Positions 1 to 11,063 of a DNA stretch of 64,000 nucleotides are shown piece by piece. Under the pieces are notes generated by a model. The model saw only the letters and a program-made list of their open reading frames with translations. It was not told the origin of the DNA and did no database searches. Position 1 is the first letter of the stretch; every line of letters begins with the position of its first letter. The stretch lies in NCBI GenBank assembly GCA_032718565.1, contig JAVGVS010000535.1, positions 62,001 to 126,000 on the forward strand. The letters run 5' to 3'. The translations under genes were made by a program, and so were the position numbers. This stretch comes from Distichodus sexfasciatus (taxonomy: Eukaryota; Chordata; Actinopteri; Characiformes; Distichodontidae).

Positions 1-262
1 GGTGAGCACACAACAAACCCTAGTAAACCCGAAGGTGGTGATCAGAAAACTGGGGGTTCAAATCCCGTGAAACTGTTGCTGTGACCGTAGTATTAATGGG
101 TTTGAATCATGTAAACTTTGAGAATCACGATGATCTTGAAATCGGGGGTTTAAATCAGAAGCAATTTTGAAGTGGTCAACATAAAAGTGAGGGTTCAAAT
201 CCCCAGAAACCCTGAGGTGTTGACCATTAAATTGTAGGTTTGAATCCTAATAAAACCCAGTG
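1..262 (+). repeat. ~45-bp minisatellite, first block
   Basis: Degenerate tandem repeat with a period of about 45 bp. Each unit carries a core like GGTTCAAATCC or GGTTTGAATCC followed by a purine-rich AAACCCTGTGGTG-like stretch and a GTGACCAT-like stretch. Cores lie near 57, 103, 151, 195 and 240. The core resembles the pol III B box. The block probably continues beyond the left edge of the window. Confidence 0.8.
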
Positions 263-768
263 AATTGAAGGTTTGTTCGTATGCGGCAATGTACTTGGCA
301 ATAAATTCATTCTCACTTCAGACTCTTGAGATGACCTGAAACGGGAAATGGCAGCTGGAAAGCGGAGAGGAAGAGTGACCGATGCTTTTCCATTCGATCC
401 AGCTCACAGCTTTGTTCGGATTACATTTTCTATGACAAATTTCCCACGTAGCGAGCCCGAGCTAAATCACCCAACTGTGGTCTGGCCCTCTGTGGAAATC
501 GGAGACCCCGATGAGGCAGATTTACTCTTTCTGGTGACAGTGGGTAACACAGAGAGTCTCTTAATCAGCAGGACGCTACTAAAGCTCTGTGCTGTCTAAA
601 GCTCAGTGCTGTCTGTAGTCTCACGAGTAACAGAGGGGACTTTGAGCATGGGTGGATCCTGTGGTGAGAAGGAGACTGGAAATAAATGTCATGATGTCAT
701 TCAGAACATTGTGTATCAAAATAAGCTACAGAATTGTCAAAATTGTCAAAGGGTCAGACGAGCTTGAG
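263..768. other. unique interval inside the minisatellite
   Basis: No repeat units are visible here. An 83-codon open frame (348-599, +) matches no family I recognise and has no supporting gene context, so I do not call it a gene. The interval separates the two minisatellite blocks and may be an insertion or a strongly diverged stretch. Confidence 0.5.
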
Positions 769-1716
769 CCTGGGGGTGTTTGAATCCCAAGAAACTGTGA
801 TAGGGAACATAAAAGTAATGGGTTTGAATCATGGAAACTTTAAGAAGTCATAGTGACTTTAAAGGCGGAAGTTTGAGTCAGGAGCAATTCTGAAGTGGTC
901 GCCGTTAAATTGAGGGTTCAAAGCCCCGGAAACCCTGTGGAGATGACCAGAAAACTGGGGGTTCAAATCTCGAGAAACTTGGTGTAGGTAACTACAAAAT
1001 TTATGGCTTTGGATCATGGAAAACCATGTGGTGATGACTTTAAAGTTAGTAGGTTGAATCAGAAGAACATCTGAAGTGGTGACCATGAAACTGAAGGTTC
1101 AAATCCTTGGAAACACTGTGGTGGTGACCATGAAATTGGAGATTCAAATTCCAAGAAAACTCTGCAGTGGTGATTTCATTGCTTTGAATCCCAGCAAATC
1201 ATGGGTTGGTGACTATAGAATCCATGTGTTTGAGTCCTGGCAAACCTTGTCGTTTTGACCGTAAAATGGGTTTGAATCCTGGTAAAATCCAGTTGAAGTG
1301 ACCATGAATTGTGGGTTTGGATCCCAAGAAACCCTATGGTGGCAATTCTAAAATTATTGGTTCCAAATCCACTGTGGATTTTGAGGATTTGAAGCATGAA
1401 GAGCATATGGTAGTCACCATAAAATTAGCTTTGAAAACTCGGCAACCAAAAAATGATTAGTGGTGATTAGGCCATGAAATGTATGTGTTCTAATCCCAGG
1501 AAACCTAATGTTGGTGAGTATAGAATTGATGGGTTTGAACCCCAGGACACCATGTGTGGATGACAATAAAAATGAAGAGTTTGAGTCCCTGTTGGTGACC
1601 ACAAATTTGAAGGTTTTTAATAACAGAAAACCATAAACTTGATGGGTTTGAATCCCGGTAATCTCTGTGCTTGTGACCATAATTATTATTGTTATTGTTT
1701 TCAATCTCAGGCAAGA
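769..1716 (+). repeat. ~45-bp minisatellite, second block
   Basis: Continuation of the first block with about 19 further units. Cores lie near 778, 822, 870, 915, 960, 1052, 1098, 1181, 1230, 1269, 1316, 1488, 1531, 1578 and 1645. The cores are mainly TTTGAATCC or TTCAAATCC, never TTCGAATCC. Unit spacing is mostly 40-50 bp. Open frames on both strands here (for example 1176-1406 and 1414-1704 on minus) follow the repeat and are not genes. Confidence 0.8.
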
Positions 1717-2796
1717 CGTGTGGTTCTTAACATTTCAAAACCACCTCAGAGAGTTTCACACCCCTTTCATAGGCAGAAAGGCCGGGAGATGACCCTGATT
1801 TGGGACTTGAAACTCTACCGATCTTTATCTCTCACACTCTCTTTCTCTTTCTCTCTCGTCTGCAGCAGGTTTCTCAGGAGCCAGAATTAAACACGGTTAT
1901 TAGCGTCTTGGGAAATATGTTTGTTAATAGCTCAAAAAAGTAATGCAATTAGCGGCATGTTATTTCTCGATCTGCGGCAAAGGTTGTTGGAGCTTGATTA
2001 TACCTCGTTACAAATAATTCACACAGACGATTTTTGGGAATGTGTTTATTTTCCAGCGCCGACTCTTAAGTGGAGGTTGTTGTGGGAGCCAGGGATGAAA
2101 ATAAAACCTCAATATTTGTAACAAAAGACAAGCCTTTATGGACAAAAGATGCATCAGAATCAGTTGTCAAGTATGCCGATCAAATGCATTTGGAATTTGG
2201 ACATTAAGAATAAAAAGATTTTACTTATTTAAAAAGTTTACACAGAATATGGAAAGTTCATGACATGAATCAACATAAATGTATGAACACGTGTTCACAG
2301 TAATTTTACACTGAAGCTTAGAATTTTTTTGATTTAAGACGTCCTTTCTGGGTCACTTTCCTCGCCCCACATTCCTTTCACTCTATCCCTTTTTTCCCAT
2401 CTTATATCTGTCCGGCTGTGAGGATGGAGGGATATGAGTGTTGCCCCCCAGGGATGGGGGGGCGTGTGGACAGAGCACAGAGCAGGGCCTGGTCCTGGGG
2501 CTCATGGGAGATTGATGTTCGTTCCCCAGCCGTGACGCCTCACACCCTGAAGCCCAGTGGGGGATTGAAGGGGGGCTGTTGCCGAGGCGATTACTCAAGC
2601 ACTCCCCCCCTCCTCCTCCTGCCACCCTTGCCCAGCGGCACGCCGAGCAACCCCGTAACATCGCGCCTCCCCCACATCCCCATGCACCACCCGGTGAGGC
2701 GTCGATTAGTGTCCCTTCGCCAAAATGTCACAACCCAGTTCTGACTCCTGTTCTCGTTTGGCAAGGATTTAATTGCTGAGAGGAATGTGGTCAGTT
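1717..2796. other. unique sequence, no gene seen
   Basis: It contains a CT-rich tract at about 1826-1862 ending in CTGCAG, which resembles a splice acceptor but has no convincing donor downstream. A GC-rich C-run/G-run segment spans about 2410-2720. Overlapping open frames on both strands in that segment reflect base composition. Confidence 0.5.
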
Positions 2797-3836
2797 AGTC
2801 AGGTTTAGGATTAGTGGTAAAGTAAGGTTTAGACGTTGGTCTAAAGCTATGTTTAAATCTACAGTTATGACATGCTTGCTAAGAAATTATCAATGTAGAA
2901 CATGTATAAATTTTCATTCTGTTAATTGATGAGGAAAGAATAATTGTTAATTATCTGTTTAGTCAGGTTTAAGATTAAGGATTTGAATTATAATTAAAAC
3001 TGGGTTTAGTCCTTGGTCTAAAGCTATGAATGGATCTACATTTACGACATGGCTTTTACGGACATATTTTACTGAAAGATTACCTTTTTACTAACTTTCA
3101 ACTAATACAATAATTGTTAATTACCTGTTTAGTCAAGTTTAGGATTAAAATTAAAGTTAGGTTTAGAAATTAGTCTAAAGATATAATCAGACCTTGAGTA
3201 ATGGCATGGCTTTGAAGGATTAATGAAGAGAGTTTCATTCTTTTCATTTAGAATTTAAACACAGTTTTATGATGTTTTATGATTAAGGATTAGAATTATA
3301 ATTAAACCTAGATTTAGTCCTTGGTTTAAAGCTCTGAATGGACATACGTTTATGACATGACTTACAGACATATTCCACTGAAAGATTACCTTTCTATTAA
3401 CTGTTAACTAATAGAAAATTTGTTCATTATTTGTTTAATCAGTGTTAGGATTAGTTTTAAAGTTTAAGGTTTAGGAACTGGACTAAAGCTATAATTAAAT
3501 GACATGATTTTTGAAAGATTTATGTACAAAGTCAATGTATAAATGACGTTATTAACTGATAAGTGATAGAGCACCTGCTATCTGTATACTTATTTATATA
3601 CGTATTTACTCAGGTTTAAGATTAGTTTTAAAGTTAGGATTAAGTTATGATCAGATCTATAGTTATGGCATATATTTGAAGAGATTTATCATGACAACAT
3701 ACAATTAAATCACCGTTCTTTTAACTTATGAGAGTTAATTGTTGATTTTTTGCATAGTCAGGGTTAGTACTAGTATTAAAGTTAAATTTAGACATTGGTC
3801 TAAAGCTTTGGTGGGGTTTACAGTTGACATTGATTT
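2797..3836 (+). repeat. ~165-bp AT-rich satellite, about 6-7 units
   Basis: Diverged tandem units begin with a GTCAGGTTTAGGATTA-like motif near 2797, 2962, 3131, 3283, 3440, 3610 and 3759, so the period is about 150-170 bp. Each unit then has a TTTAGNNNTTGGTCTAAAGCTAT-like part and a motif around GACATG...GAAAGATTTA. Divergence is high, so the array is old. Confidence 0.8.
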
Positions 3837-3929
3837 GAAAGATTTATGATCCATGTCTGCAATTTTCATCACTCAATTAATGCTAATAATTGAGTAATGA
3901 AAATTGCGGACATGGTTCATAAATCTTTC
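3837..3929. repeat. inverted repeat with 43-bp arms
   Basis: Arm 3837-3879 is the near-perfect reverse complement of arm 3887-3929 (two mismatches seen), separated by a 7-base loop at 3880-3886. It sits exactly at the end of the satellite. The left arm starts with the GAAAGATTTA motif present inside satellite units, so the right arm looks like an inverted copy of the terminal unit edge. The DNA could form a cruciform. Confidence 0.85.
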
Positions 3930-4727
3930 CAGTAAAGCTTTTACAGAATGTAATAAAGGATCTTTAGAAATGAAACTAAGTTTTTACTTTTTGTGTGTCC
4001 TTGATTTCATTACTGTAGTCGAGTGTGTGTGTGTGTGTGTGTCCTGTGGGCTGACTCTCTCTCTCTCTTCCTTCCACGGCCGTCGATGCTCCATTAGCAT
4101 TAAATAGAAAAATATTGACGTTCCCTTCCATATCTGGAGGAGCGGGATTTTTTTACGCGAGACGATGTGTCATCGTTAGATCTTTGGGCTCACTGATAAC
4201 TAGGTGATCGCTCTCGGCAGAAGGAAAAAAAAAAACCAAAACGGCAGGACGGGAATGCATTAGCATCCACGTGGAACTCAAATTACTACGAGGGCTTGTA
4301 ATAACACACCCAGCCACATCCTGCTGTATAGACACGAGGATGATGAAACCTGTTATTACTCGGCCACCTGATATTGACGTTTGCCTAAACTCATCTGATT
4401 TTACCCCAATAGCCTGATATGACTGCTAATAAGGTCTGAGTTATGGGTCAGAAAACCAATTTTTTAACAATTCCGCAGAGACGCTGTAAAGGCTACATTC
4501 ATAACTAGTGTGTTAACTGTTATATTACTGGTAATTAATTATATTGTTTTGTGTTTAAGTCCGATTTAGGCATCTTCCTTAAATTAGGATAAGATCTACA
4601 GCTAAAATGGGGTTTGGAAAAATTAGCCGGAAATCCCAACCTTACAAGCGAGAAAGGTGCAACAGAAACTCAGGTTAGAACTCTGGCGATCTGGAATGGA
4701 GTGACGAGGCACAGATTTGACACCAAA
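3930..4727. other. unique sequence with a GT microsatellite
   Basis: A (GT)10 tract lies at 4023-4042 and a short CT run follows. The rest is unique AT-rich DNA without a recognisable gene. Confidence 0.6.
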
Positions 4728-4885
4728 GCCCCTTTTCCACTGCTCTGGTTCCCGTGTCGGTTCCGTGCCGGTTCCCAATTTTGGAACCGGTGCCGCGCTT
4801 TTCCACAGAACAGAAATTGGTGCCGGTGCCCTAAAACCGGCTCCGAACCGGCCCCTAAACTTTGCTGGTCTAGAACCGAGAACCC

Positions 4886-4895
4886 GTGACGTCAC
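4886..4895. promoter_or_regulatory. CRE-type palindrome GTGACGTCAC
   Basis: A perfect CREB/ATF-type palindrome, TGACGTCA at 4887-4894, just upstream of the Myb-like frame of the Harbinger-like element. It could be part of that element's original promoter. Binding is not shown. Confidence 0.4.
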
Positions 4896-4961
4896 AAGAG
4901 GTGGGTGGAGCGATAGGTAGCGTTGGAAGAGAAAATGGCGGAGAGTTAAAGTCCGGTAACG

Positions 4962-5113
4962 TGCAGCGCGGAAGAAATTAAAGCTCTTTTAGCAATATGG
5001 ACGTCCAGATTCAACAGAAATTAGAAGGTGCACATAAAAATCGAAGGCATATGAAGAAAACTAAAAGTTGCAGGCTTCGTACGAACAACCGTTGGTTTAG
5101 TGGGCGTGACCTG
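4962..5113 (+). pseudogene. broken Myb/SANT-like DNA-binding domain (Harbinger ORF2 type)
   Basis: Frame 4962-5021 reads SAEEIKALLAIW, the first helix of the trihelix/MADF-like domain that Harbinger elements encode beside their transposase. Homology then continues in a shifted frame from about 5000, reading IQQKLEGAHKNRRH and later RTN, until a stop at 5114. A frameshift near 5000 therefore breaks the domain. The first tryptophan of the usual W-S-x-E motif is a cysteine here. In living elements the protein helps bind the transposon ends and import the transposase. This copy is non-functional. The family call is by eye from the conserved EEIKALLAIW and LEG spacing. Confidence 0.5.
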
Positions 5114-5229
5114 TGACGTATTATCATGCGGCTCCCGCTGAAACTCCTGGTCGGCGGTGTAATCACGGGCCAGTTCGGCTGGTTCTCAGTTCAGCACCGG
5201 CCAAGCACCAGAAGCGGCACCTGGCACCG

Positions 5230-5310
5230 GTTCAAATCCTACCTCAACTGTCCCTGAAATTAGGAAAATGGAAATTGATCTGGACAAGGCGTCTCTGGTA
5301 CCATAAATGT
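5230..5310 (+). mobile_element. SINE family C fragment (tRNA-derived)
   Basis: It begins at a B-box-like GGTTCAAATCC, then CCCTGAAATTAGGAAA, then a tail like ATCTGGACAAGGCGTCT. The last is a version of the GTAAGTCGCTCTGGATAAGAGCGTCT tail common in fish SINEs (compare copies at 25897 and 34012). The 5' head is missing. Confidence 0.5.
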
Positions 5311-5429
5311 GAAGATTGTTGAAGTGAATAGTGCTTAGAGTTCGTTAAAACATTGGTTTGGGGCATGAGTACATGTGGTTTTGAAAGGTTTATAGCCGTA
5401 ATAATCAATGGAGAGCAGCACTTGGGGAA

Positions 5430-5880
5430 AGGGGCGAGTGGTACCTGTGAACCTAATCCCCAGACGAGGAGGAATCCACCTCATCAGAAGGCCATCTGAC
5501 CAGGACTCCAGTTCCAGACCTTCACAACTACCCCAGATTAGCAGATCAGCCTCACCAGAATTCTAACCAACAACATCCACAGCACCTGTATTTAAGGCCT
5601 TCCGTTTACAACCATTCTCTGTGAGGTATTATCATACCTAGTGCTGCATACCGCGTTCATAACATTACTTGCCTCCCAGTTTTGCGATACATTGCTATCT
5701 GTTTTTGGACTACCCCTCTGCCTCTGGTGATTTGGATTTGTTTGCTCCGTGGACTGTGTTTTTTGGTTCTGACCTCTACCTGAATAAACTCCTTTACGTC
5801 AATTTACCTCTGTGCCGCGACCTGGTTCTTTTCGACTCTGCGTTTGCGTTCACCTGCCTTTTGTTACAGTACCTTTCCTG
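5430..5880 (+). mobile_element. possible solo LTR (Gypsy-like), low confidence
   Basis: The order of signals resembles a fish LTR: a TATA-like GTATTTAAGG near 5587, then a pyrimidine-rich stretch and an AATAAAC polyadenylation-type signal near 5783. After these comes a segment reading CTGCGTTTGCG. No TG...CA ends or target duplication could be fixed. It could instead be ordinary unique DNA. Confidence 0.25.
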
Positions 5881-5883
5881 ATT

Positions 5884-5951
5884 CGACACTTGAACCAGCG
5901 ACCCTCTGATCACGGGGACAACTCCCTAACTGTTAAGCCACCGACTGCTCC
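5884..5951 (-). mobile_element. SINE family A, head fragment, reversed
   Basis: Reverse-oriented tRNA-like head: the B-box region (read as CTTGAACC on +), the GATCACGGGG anticodon-region motif and TAACTGTTAAG A-box region. It faces another copy starting at 6001. Confidence 0.65.
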
Positions 5952-6000
5952 AAGTTGCTATTGATAATGGTTTGTCCAAGTACAAATTACTTGGTACTTA

Positions 6001-6095
6001 GCAGTGGTCAGTGACTGGAGGGTCGCCGCTTCAAGTCCCAGACCGGTAAAGGTACTCGTGAGCAAGGTACCGTTCCCAAGTGCTGTTCCCTATTC
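6001..6095 (+). mobile_element. SINE family A, partial copy
   Basis: B-box-like CTTCAAGTCCC, then GACCGGTAAAGGTACT and GAGCAAGGTACCGT, the diagnostic KpnI-rich body of family A. The tail is missing. With the reversed fragment at 5884-5951 it forms an inverted pair about 50 bp apart. Confidence 0.7.
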
Positions 6096-7893
6096 ACACT
6101 TGGAACACTTAATCTGAGATGAGGGTCAGCTCCCAAATTCTCTTGGCTTATATCTATCAATTCTGATAATATAGCATTTCTGTGATAAATCTACTTTCAT
6201 CCTCATCCTCTTTGGGTATATGACCTTATAACTTCGTGAGTCCTGAATCCAGCCACCTCAGGGCTGGGGCCTGTTAAAACAAGGGTCCGTTTCGCTCTTC
6301 ATCCACCTTTAGCACTGCTTTTATCGTTTTGAATCACTTTCCCATCAAAACTCGCTATTGACTTTTTTAACAGCTGGGTTTTATTAGAGTGGGAGGAACA
6401 GGATCTGTCTCCGCGGTCATGATTTAGAAAAGAAACAGACAAAGGAATAAAAAAAAAAAAATTTAATATTTGCCACAAACTTTTGTACTGCCATCTTTGA
6501 TTACAGATGAAAAGAATGATTTTTGTCCACATTCTAAGTTTAATAAGCAATTATTTATATATATATTTATTTATTTATTTTGTGGAATGTGTTTTGTATA
6601 CTTGGCAACTTCTAGCTGCTTAGGCATTAGGAAAATAAAAGTTTCTCGCCACAAGGTAACATCACAAAAGCTTATCGTGGGTGTGTGTGTGTGTGTGTGT
6701 GGGTGCATGTGTTAATTTGTAAACACACTGGACGCCAGTTGTGTGTATGACCTTTGTGAGGACACGGCTCTCCGTCTTTATCGGTAGCTGTAGGGGCATT
6801 GATTAGGTGGCAGAGGGAACAAATGACTCGGTGCCGAGTCATTACCGCAAACAGCTTCACCTCGGAAGATAGCGGGACCTTCTGGCGTTGAAAGAGGAAA
6901 ATCGAGGCACCTTGAAGGGACGGGGAGAAAAGAATTGGTGTCGGCGAGGAATCGAAGGACTTCAAAACGGCGCTTTTGATCGGTTAAGGGTCATCTAGGC
7001 GGTAATACCTTGACCCAAACAAATTCCTCTAGCATGTCGAGAAACTTTCTTAAGAATGACTCGAAATTAAAGGGGGAGTGTTCAAATGTAAGGAACTACA
7101 GGCAGCTTAAACTCCAAAATTTGAACTTTCCAGACTCAGGTCTTCAGACTCATTTTCTTCTTTGATAACCAGTTTGATCAAGAGAACATGACGTCACCGA
7201 AAAAAGAGTTAAATAACTTCAAGAAACCAAATTCATTTCATTGTAGCAAATGTGTGAAGTAAAAACATGAACTACTAAAGCCAAAAATTCATTATTTTTT
7301 ATCCTGATCTACAGTTCCCATCAAAAATAAAGAATCCTTAAAATCCTTTACAGCTGAATCACACACTTTTATGTTAGTTGTGATAAAATAGAGGTTTGAA
7401 ATCCCCAAAAATGATCCAAGTAGCATCCATCATTCTTCAGTTCAACGCGTCAACTGAAATTTTACAGCGAAACACGAAAAGTTACTAAATAGGTTTTAAA
7501 TCTTAACTTATTAACTAATACTTGTGCTATTTATTTTAATATTATGTCACATTTCCAAAAAAAATGCAGCTTCTGCATCTTAAAAAAAACACAAAATACT
7601 AAAGCTGAAAATATATTAGAAGTTTTTCACAAACTTACTGACAATTGTAATGAAAAAAGAAAGCTGTTACCTCCCGAACAAATCATCCAAAATGGGACAA
7701 AGCAGCGACAAAAAAACTCATATACAAATTTCATAATTTTTTGTTCTAACATAGTGTTTCATACAAAGAACTGCTGCTGCTACTACATCATAAGCTGCAA
7801 TGTTGTTAATCAAAATAAGGAATATCTGGCTATGTTTTACTTTTTGTTGTATTCAACATTTTCCACATTTCTGTGATAAAATGTAGATTTTTT
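6096..7893. other. mostly unique, AT-rich sequence
   Basis: A (GT)n tract lies at 6680-6701. The segment 7200-7890 is AT-rich, and its 110-codon open frame (7544-7876, +) has lysine/asparagine-rich composition and no domain I recognise. I see no gene. Confidence 0.5.
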
Positions 7894-8056
7894 GGGCAGC
7901 TTGTAGCGTAAAGTTAGGAAGTTGACCCAATGATCAAAAGGTCACCAGTTCAAGTCCCGGACCGGTATAAGGTACCACTGAGGTACACATAGAAGGTACC
8001 GTCCCCAAGCGCTATCAAAAACAAAAGCTGCCCACTGCTCCTTCATGGAGGGTCAT
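7894..8056 (+). mobile_element. SINE family A copy
   Basis: The head GGGCAGCTTGTAGCG is followed by B-box GTTCAAGTCCCGG and the body ACCGGTATAAGGTACC, CACTGAGGTAC and AAGGTACCGTCCCC. The 3' part GCTGCCCACTGCTCC is present. The final TTCACAATGAC tail is absent. Confidence 0.75.
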
Positions 8057-10046
8057 TTTGTTATCACTTTATGTGCAATTACTATGCTGTATTCTAATAA
8101 TAATAATAAATAAATAATTTTATTTAGTAAGTATATTTAGAATCTACACCTCTGATTTTGTATTTGCCACGTTTTTATTTCTAATGATTCTCTGTAGTTT
8201 TAAAAGGGTTACGTGACTTTAAAAAACAACCATCTTTCCATCCGAATCCCTGACGATTCGGTTCTAAATATAGTTTAATCAACCAGAAGAAAAGTCGAAG
8301 CTGAGTGCTGCAAGTTCAATGCAATTCTCCTTTAAAGCCGCATTAATATAAAATCACAGAATTAAAGAAAAGACGAAAAAGATTTAAGATTTTCATCTCC
8401 ACTGGCCAGGTCAAGGTACATCATAACCTTTCTCTGCAGCAGAGCCAGTTGGGAATAATAAGATCAAGTACGAATTATTTCTGTACGAGGTCTGACTATG
8501 GCTCAGCGAGATTACGACCCCGTACCGACCTGCATGACAAGATGTAAACACGACAGACCTTAACGTACCTCGAGTTTCCAGCCTTTTGCTGTCCAGAGTC
8601 TTTGGGGTGGACTTTAAAAGCGGCTTAGCCATTAAGCTAATCTGCCCAAGATGAGATCTTGAGGCCGTGGAAATCAAAGCAGATGGTATTCGTCCAAGTA
8701 AGTAGCGGAGGGTTCTTCAAGTTTAGATATGTAGTATTAGCTTTAAGCCTGTGTTTTGAATGAGGGCTAAGCAACTGCTCTTTATGGCAATAGCGATTTA
8801 ATCCTTGAAATGTATAATCCAGGTGAAATAAAAGCTGTAATTTTAATTAATTATTTTTTCAACGCTTTGAAAGGAAATAAATGTTGGATTTTCTCCTTTT
8901 ATCCTTTAAGGGGAATGTGTGTTTGTCAGAGGTGTGTAATTGCTTAAGCATGTGTGATTGTGGAATTTGGGTAGAGGTGAGGACCTGATTATCCCCTGAA
9001 AGGTAGATTTTTCAGATTTTATTTGGCTTTGTGAGGACATTTTTAGGGCTTTATGAGGACCTTATAATTAATTTTTTTTAATTTCTGTGTTTGTGTGGTT
9101 TTAGGCGGATGTGAGGTCCTGAATGTACTTTCGAAAAAGAAGAAATTTTTGTTGTTATATTAAAAGGAATTTGGCAAAAATTCCATGTTTCATTGAAACT
9201 AAAGAATTAAACCATGTGGTACCTAAGGAGTATTAGTAGTATTGTGCCATGTTTTCATGCATTATTGGGGACCTTTTTGGGGACTTTTTATTATTCGTTT
9301 TTATGGCTTTTGAGGACATTTGGGAATTATGAGGCGTGACTGTGTGTGTGTTGTACTAGTACTGCTATGCGTTTTTCTGCTTCTCTATAAAGCCAGTCAA
9401 TCCCAGTTGAAAGCATTGATGGCGCTGGTAGGGAAGAGTGTTTTGGGGGGTTGTTGGGTGGCGTGGCACTTCTGCTGCTTGGCGTGCAGTACACAAGGCC
9501 CTACGTCCTGGAATCCGCCTAATTAACAACGTCCTTAACACATAAAAGCCAGTTCTGAGAATTATCAAGCAAACAATTTCGCCCGTTTGGCTGGAATTTA
9601 GCCGCGCTGCTACCAGGGGGCCGAGGTCTACGTTGCCGTGGCGAATAAGACGTCTGGCACGTTTCCCTGTCTTGTTTTCCAAATGTTCCTAGCAGCTAAT
9701 GGCGTAATTATGACAGAGAGGGAAAGGAAACGGCACTTGTCGACATAAAGGCAGGCAGGGTTCGGAAGTTCAAGTTCTCAGTCCTAATTACAGAATTCTC
9801 TGGGGTTCGGATCGGACTGGGGTGGCACGAGCTCATTAGGGACTTGGTAAATAGCGTGCGGTCAGCATACTTCGGTTGTGTGACGAAGTGATGAATCAAA
9901 CTCGGGCTGCTGCCATTTCACGGTTCTGAATGGAATTTGCGCTGCCTCACCTGGAATCATGCTGTGCTTCCGTTGCTCAATCCTAACAAGGCCTATTCCA
10001 GGTTGTGTTCTAAACTAATTTTTTGCTGGTTCAACAGGCAAAGTAG
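8057..10046. other. unique sequence, no gene seen
   Basis: Mixed AT-rich and neutral DNA. Segments near 9020-9060 and 9260-9330 carry GAGGACATTT/GGGGACTTTT repeats of a type common in fish introns. Open frames of 60-105 codons here show no recognisable domain. Confidence 0.5.
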
Positions 10047-10222
10047 GGGCCGGCACAGTGGCGCAGTGGTTAGCGCAGCCACCTCACAGTGAGGAGGTCC
10101 TGGGTTCAATCCCTGGGTCGGCCATAGGGCCTTTCTGAGAGGAGCTTGCATGATCTCCCTGTGTTCATGTGGGTTTCCGCCAGGTGCTCCGGTTTCCTCC
10201 CAAAGTCTAAAGGCATGTAATA
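10047..10222 (+). mobile_element. SINE family B (tRNA-derived), 5' part
   Basis: It has a canonical pol III A box TGGCGCAGTGG at 10059-10069 and a B-box-like GGTTCAATCCC at 10103-10113. These are followed by the GTGTTCATGTGGGTTTCC and GTGCTCCGGTTTCCTCCC body seen in many fish copies. The 3' part is lost. A reversed, longer copy is at 57464-57805. Confidence 0.85.
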
Positions 10223-11063
10223 TCGGTTTTTGTGCTTCCTTAAACTAGCAAGGCACCAACAACGTGTCCAACTCTCCCTCTTTCTAAGACTAGCCATTGC
10301 TTGGCGATGCCTTTACAGTTAGGCAACACAAAATAAACACTGCACTGACCTCAATCTAGTGAAGTAACACTGCGTCAGATCTAAGCCAGGGTTCTCCAAA
10401 TCTAATGACAGTCTAAAAAGATTCTTCAGCTTTCAATGCCACACTTGTGTTGCTAACCCATTATTTTGTGTGATCAATGGGAATTCTCTTCCCATTACTG
10501 TCACGCTGCTTTGGTTTCAGTCTCCTGTAGTGGGAGAGGATGTATGATTGGCTCTTATGCTTCCTGAGTTACATACGACCCTGCCCTTTCTCCACCCCAT
10601 CAGCCTTGCCTCTTATTAACCTGTCTGTGTGTACAGCAGAGATTTCAGCAAGACGCTGAGATGCAGCCATTGCTCCACGACACTCAGTTGAGGTGGAATG
10701 ATGGGATGTACAGCGTGCGTGTGCTTCTGCCGTGCTGCTTGAGTGTTTTGGGTTGAGTTTTCTTCCAGCGGCTGCTTTCATTATGACAGTGATGCATCGG
10801 CTTACGGAGTCATGGTAATGAGAGAGCTCTGTTTTAAAGGTAGAGGTGACACAGCAAGCGAGAGAGAGCAAGAGAGAGAGAGTTTTCTGACATTGGAAAT
10901 ATTATGCTGGTATTCTGTCATGCCAGTAAAGTTTTCTCCAACTGAATTTTGAAGACAAAAATTGAAAAGTTTGGTGAGAGCAAGAAAGTAGGGAAAAGAT
11001 AAAAGGTGAAAAAGATGAAAGAATCCAATTGGAATGAAAGATTGATGGTCAGGTTGGTTGAAA
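10223..11063. other. unique sequence, no gene seen
   Basis: The only simple repeat is a GA-rich tract at about 10857-10884. Open frames are short and unsupported. The start of the G-rich minisatellite may reach back to about 11045. Confidence 0.5.

Larger units (their letters stand above)
4728..5229 (+). mobile_element. PIF/Harbinger-like DNA transposon remnant
   Basis: It begins with a CCCCTTTTCCACTG-type end followed by GC-rich palindromic motifs such as CCGGTTCC...GGAACCGG (4768-4790), typical in style of fish Harbinger non-autonomous elements. It contains a broken reading frame resembling the Myb/SANT-like second protein of Harbinger transposons. A matching right terminal repeat is not visible. 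The element seems truncated where a SINE fragment begins at about 5230. Class assignment is inferred from the Myb-like frame and the end sequence. Confidence 0.55.

Noticed and set aside
1826..1925. Acceptor-like CT tract ending CTGCAG
   Set aside because: No donor within a reasonable exon length. The CT run is a common simple repeat here.
10059..10113. A box and B box suggesting a tRNA gene
   Set aside because: There is no cloverleaf beyond the boxes, and the sequence continues into a SINE body. It is a SINE head, not a tRNA gene.
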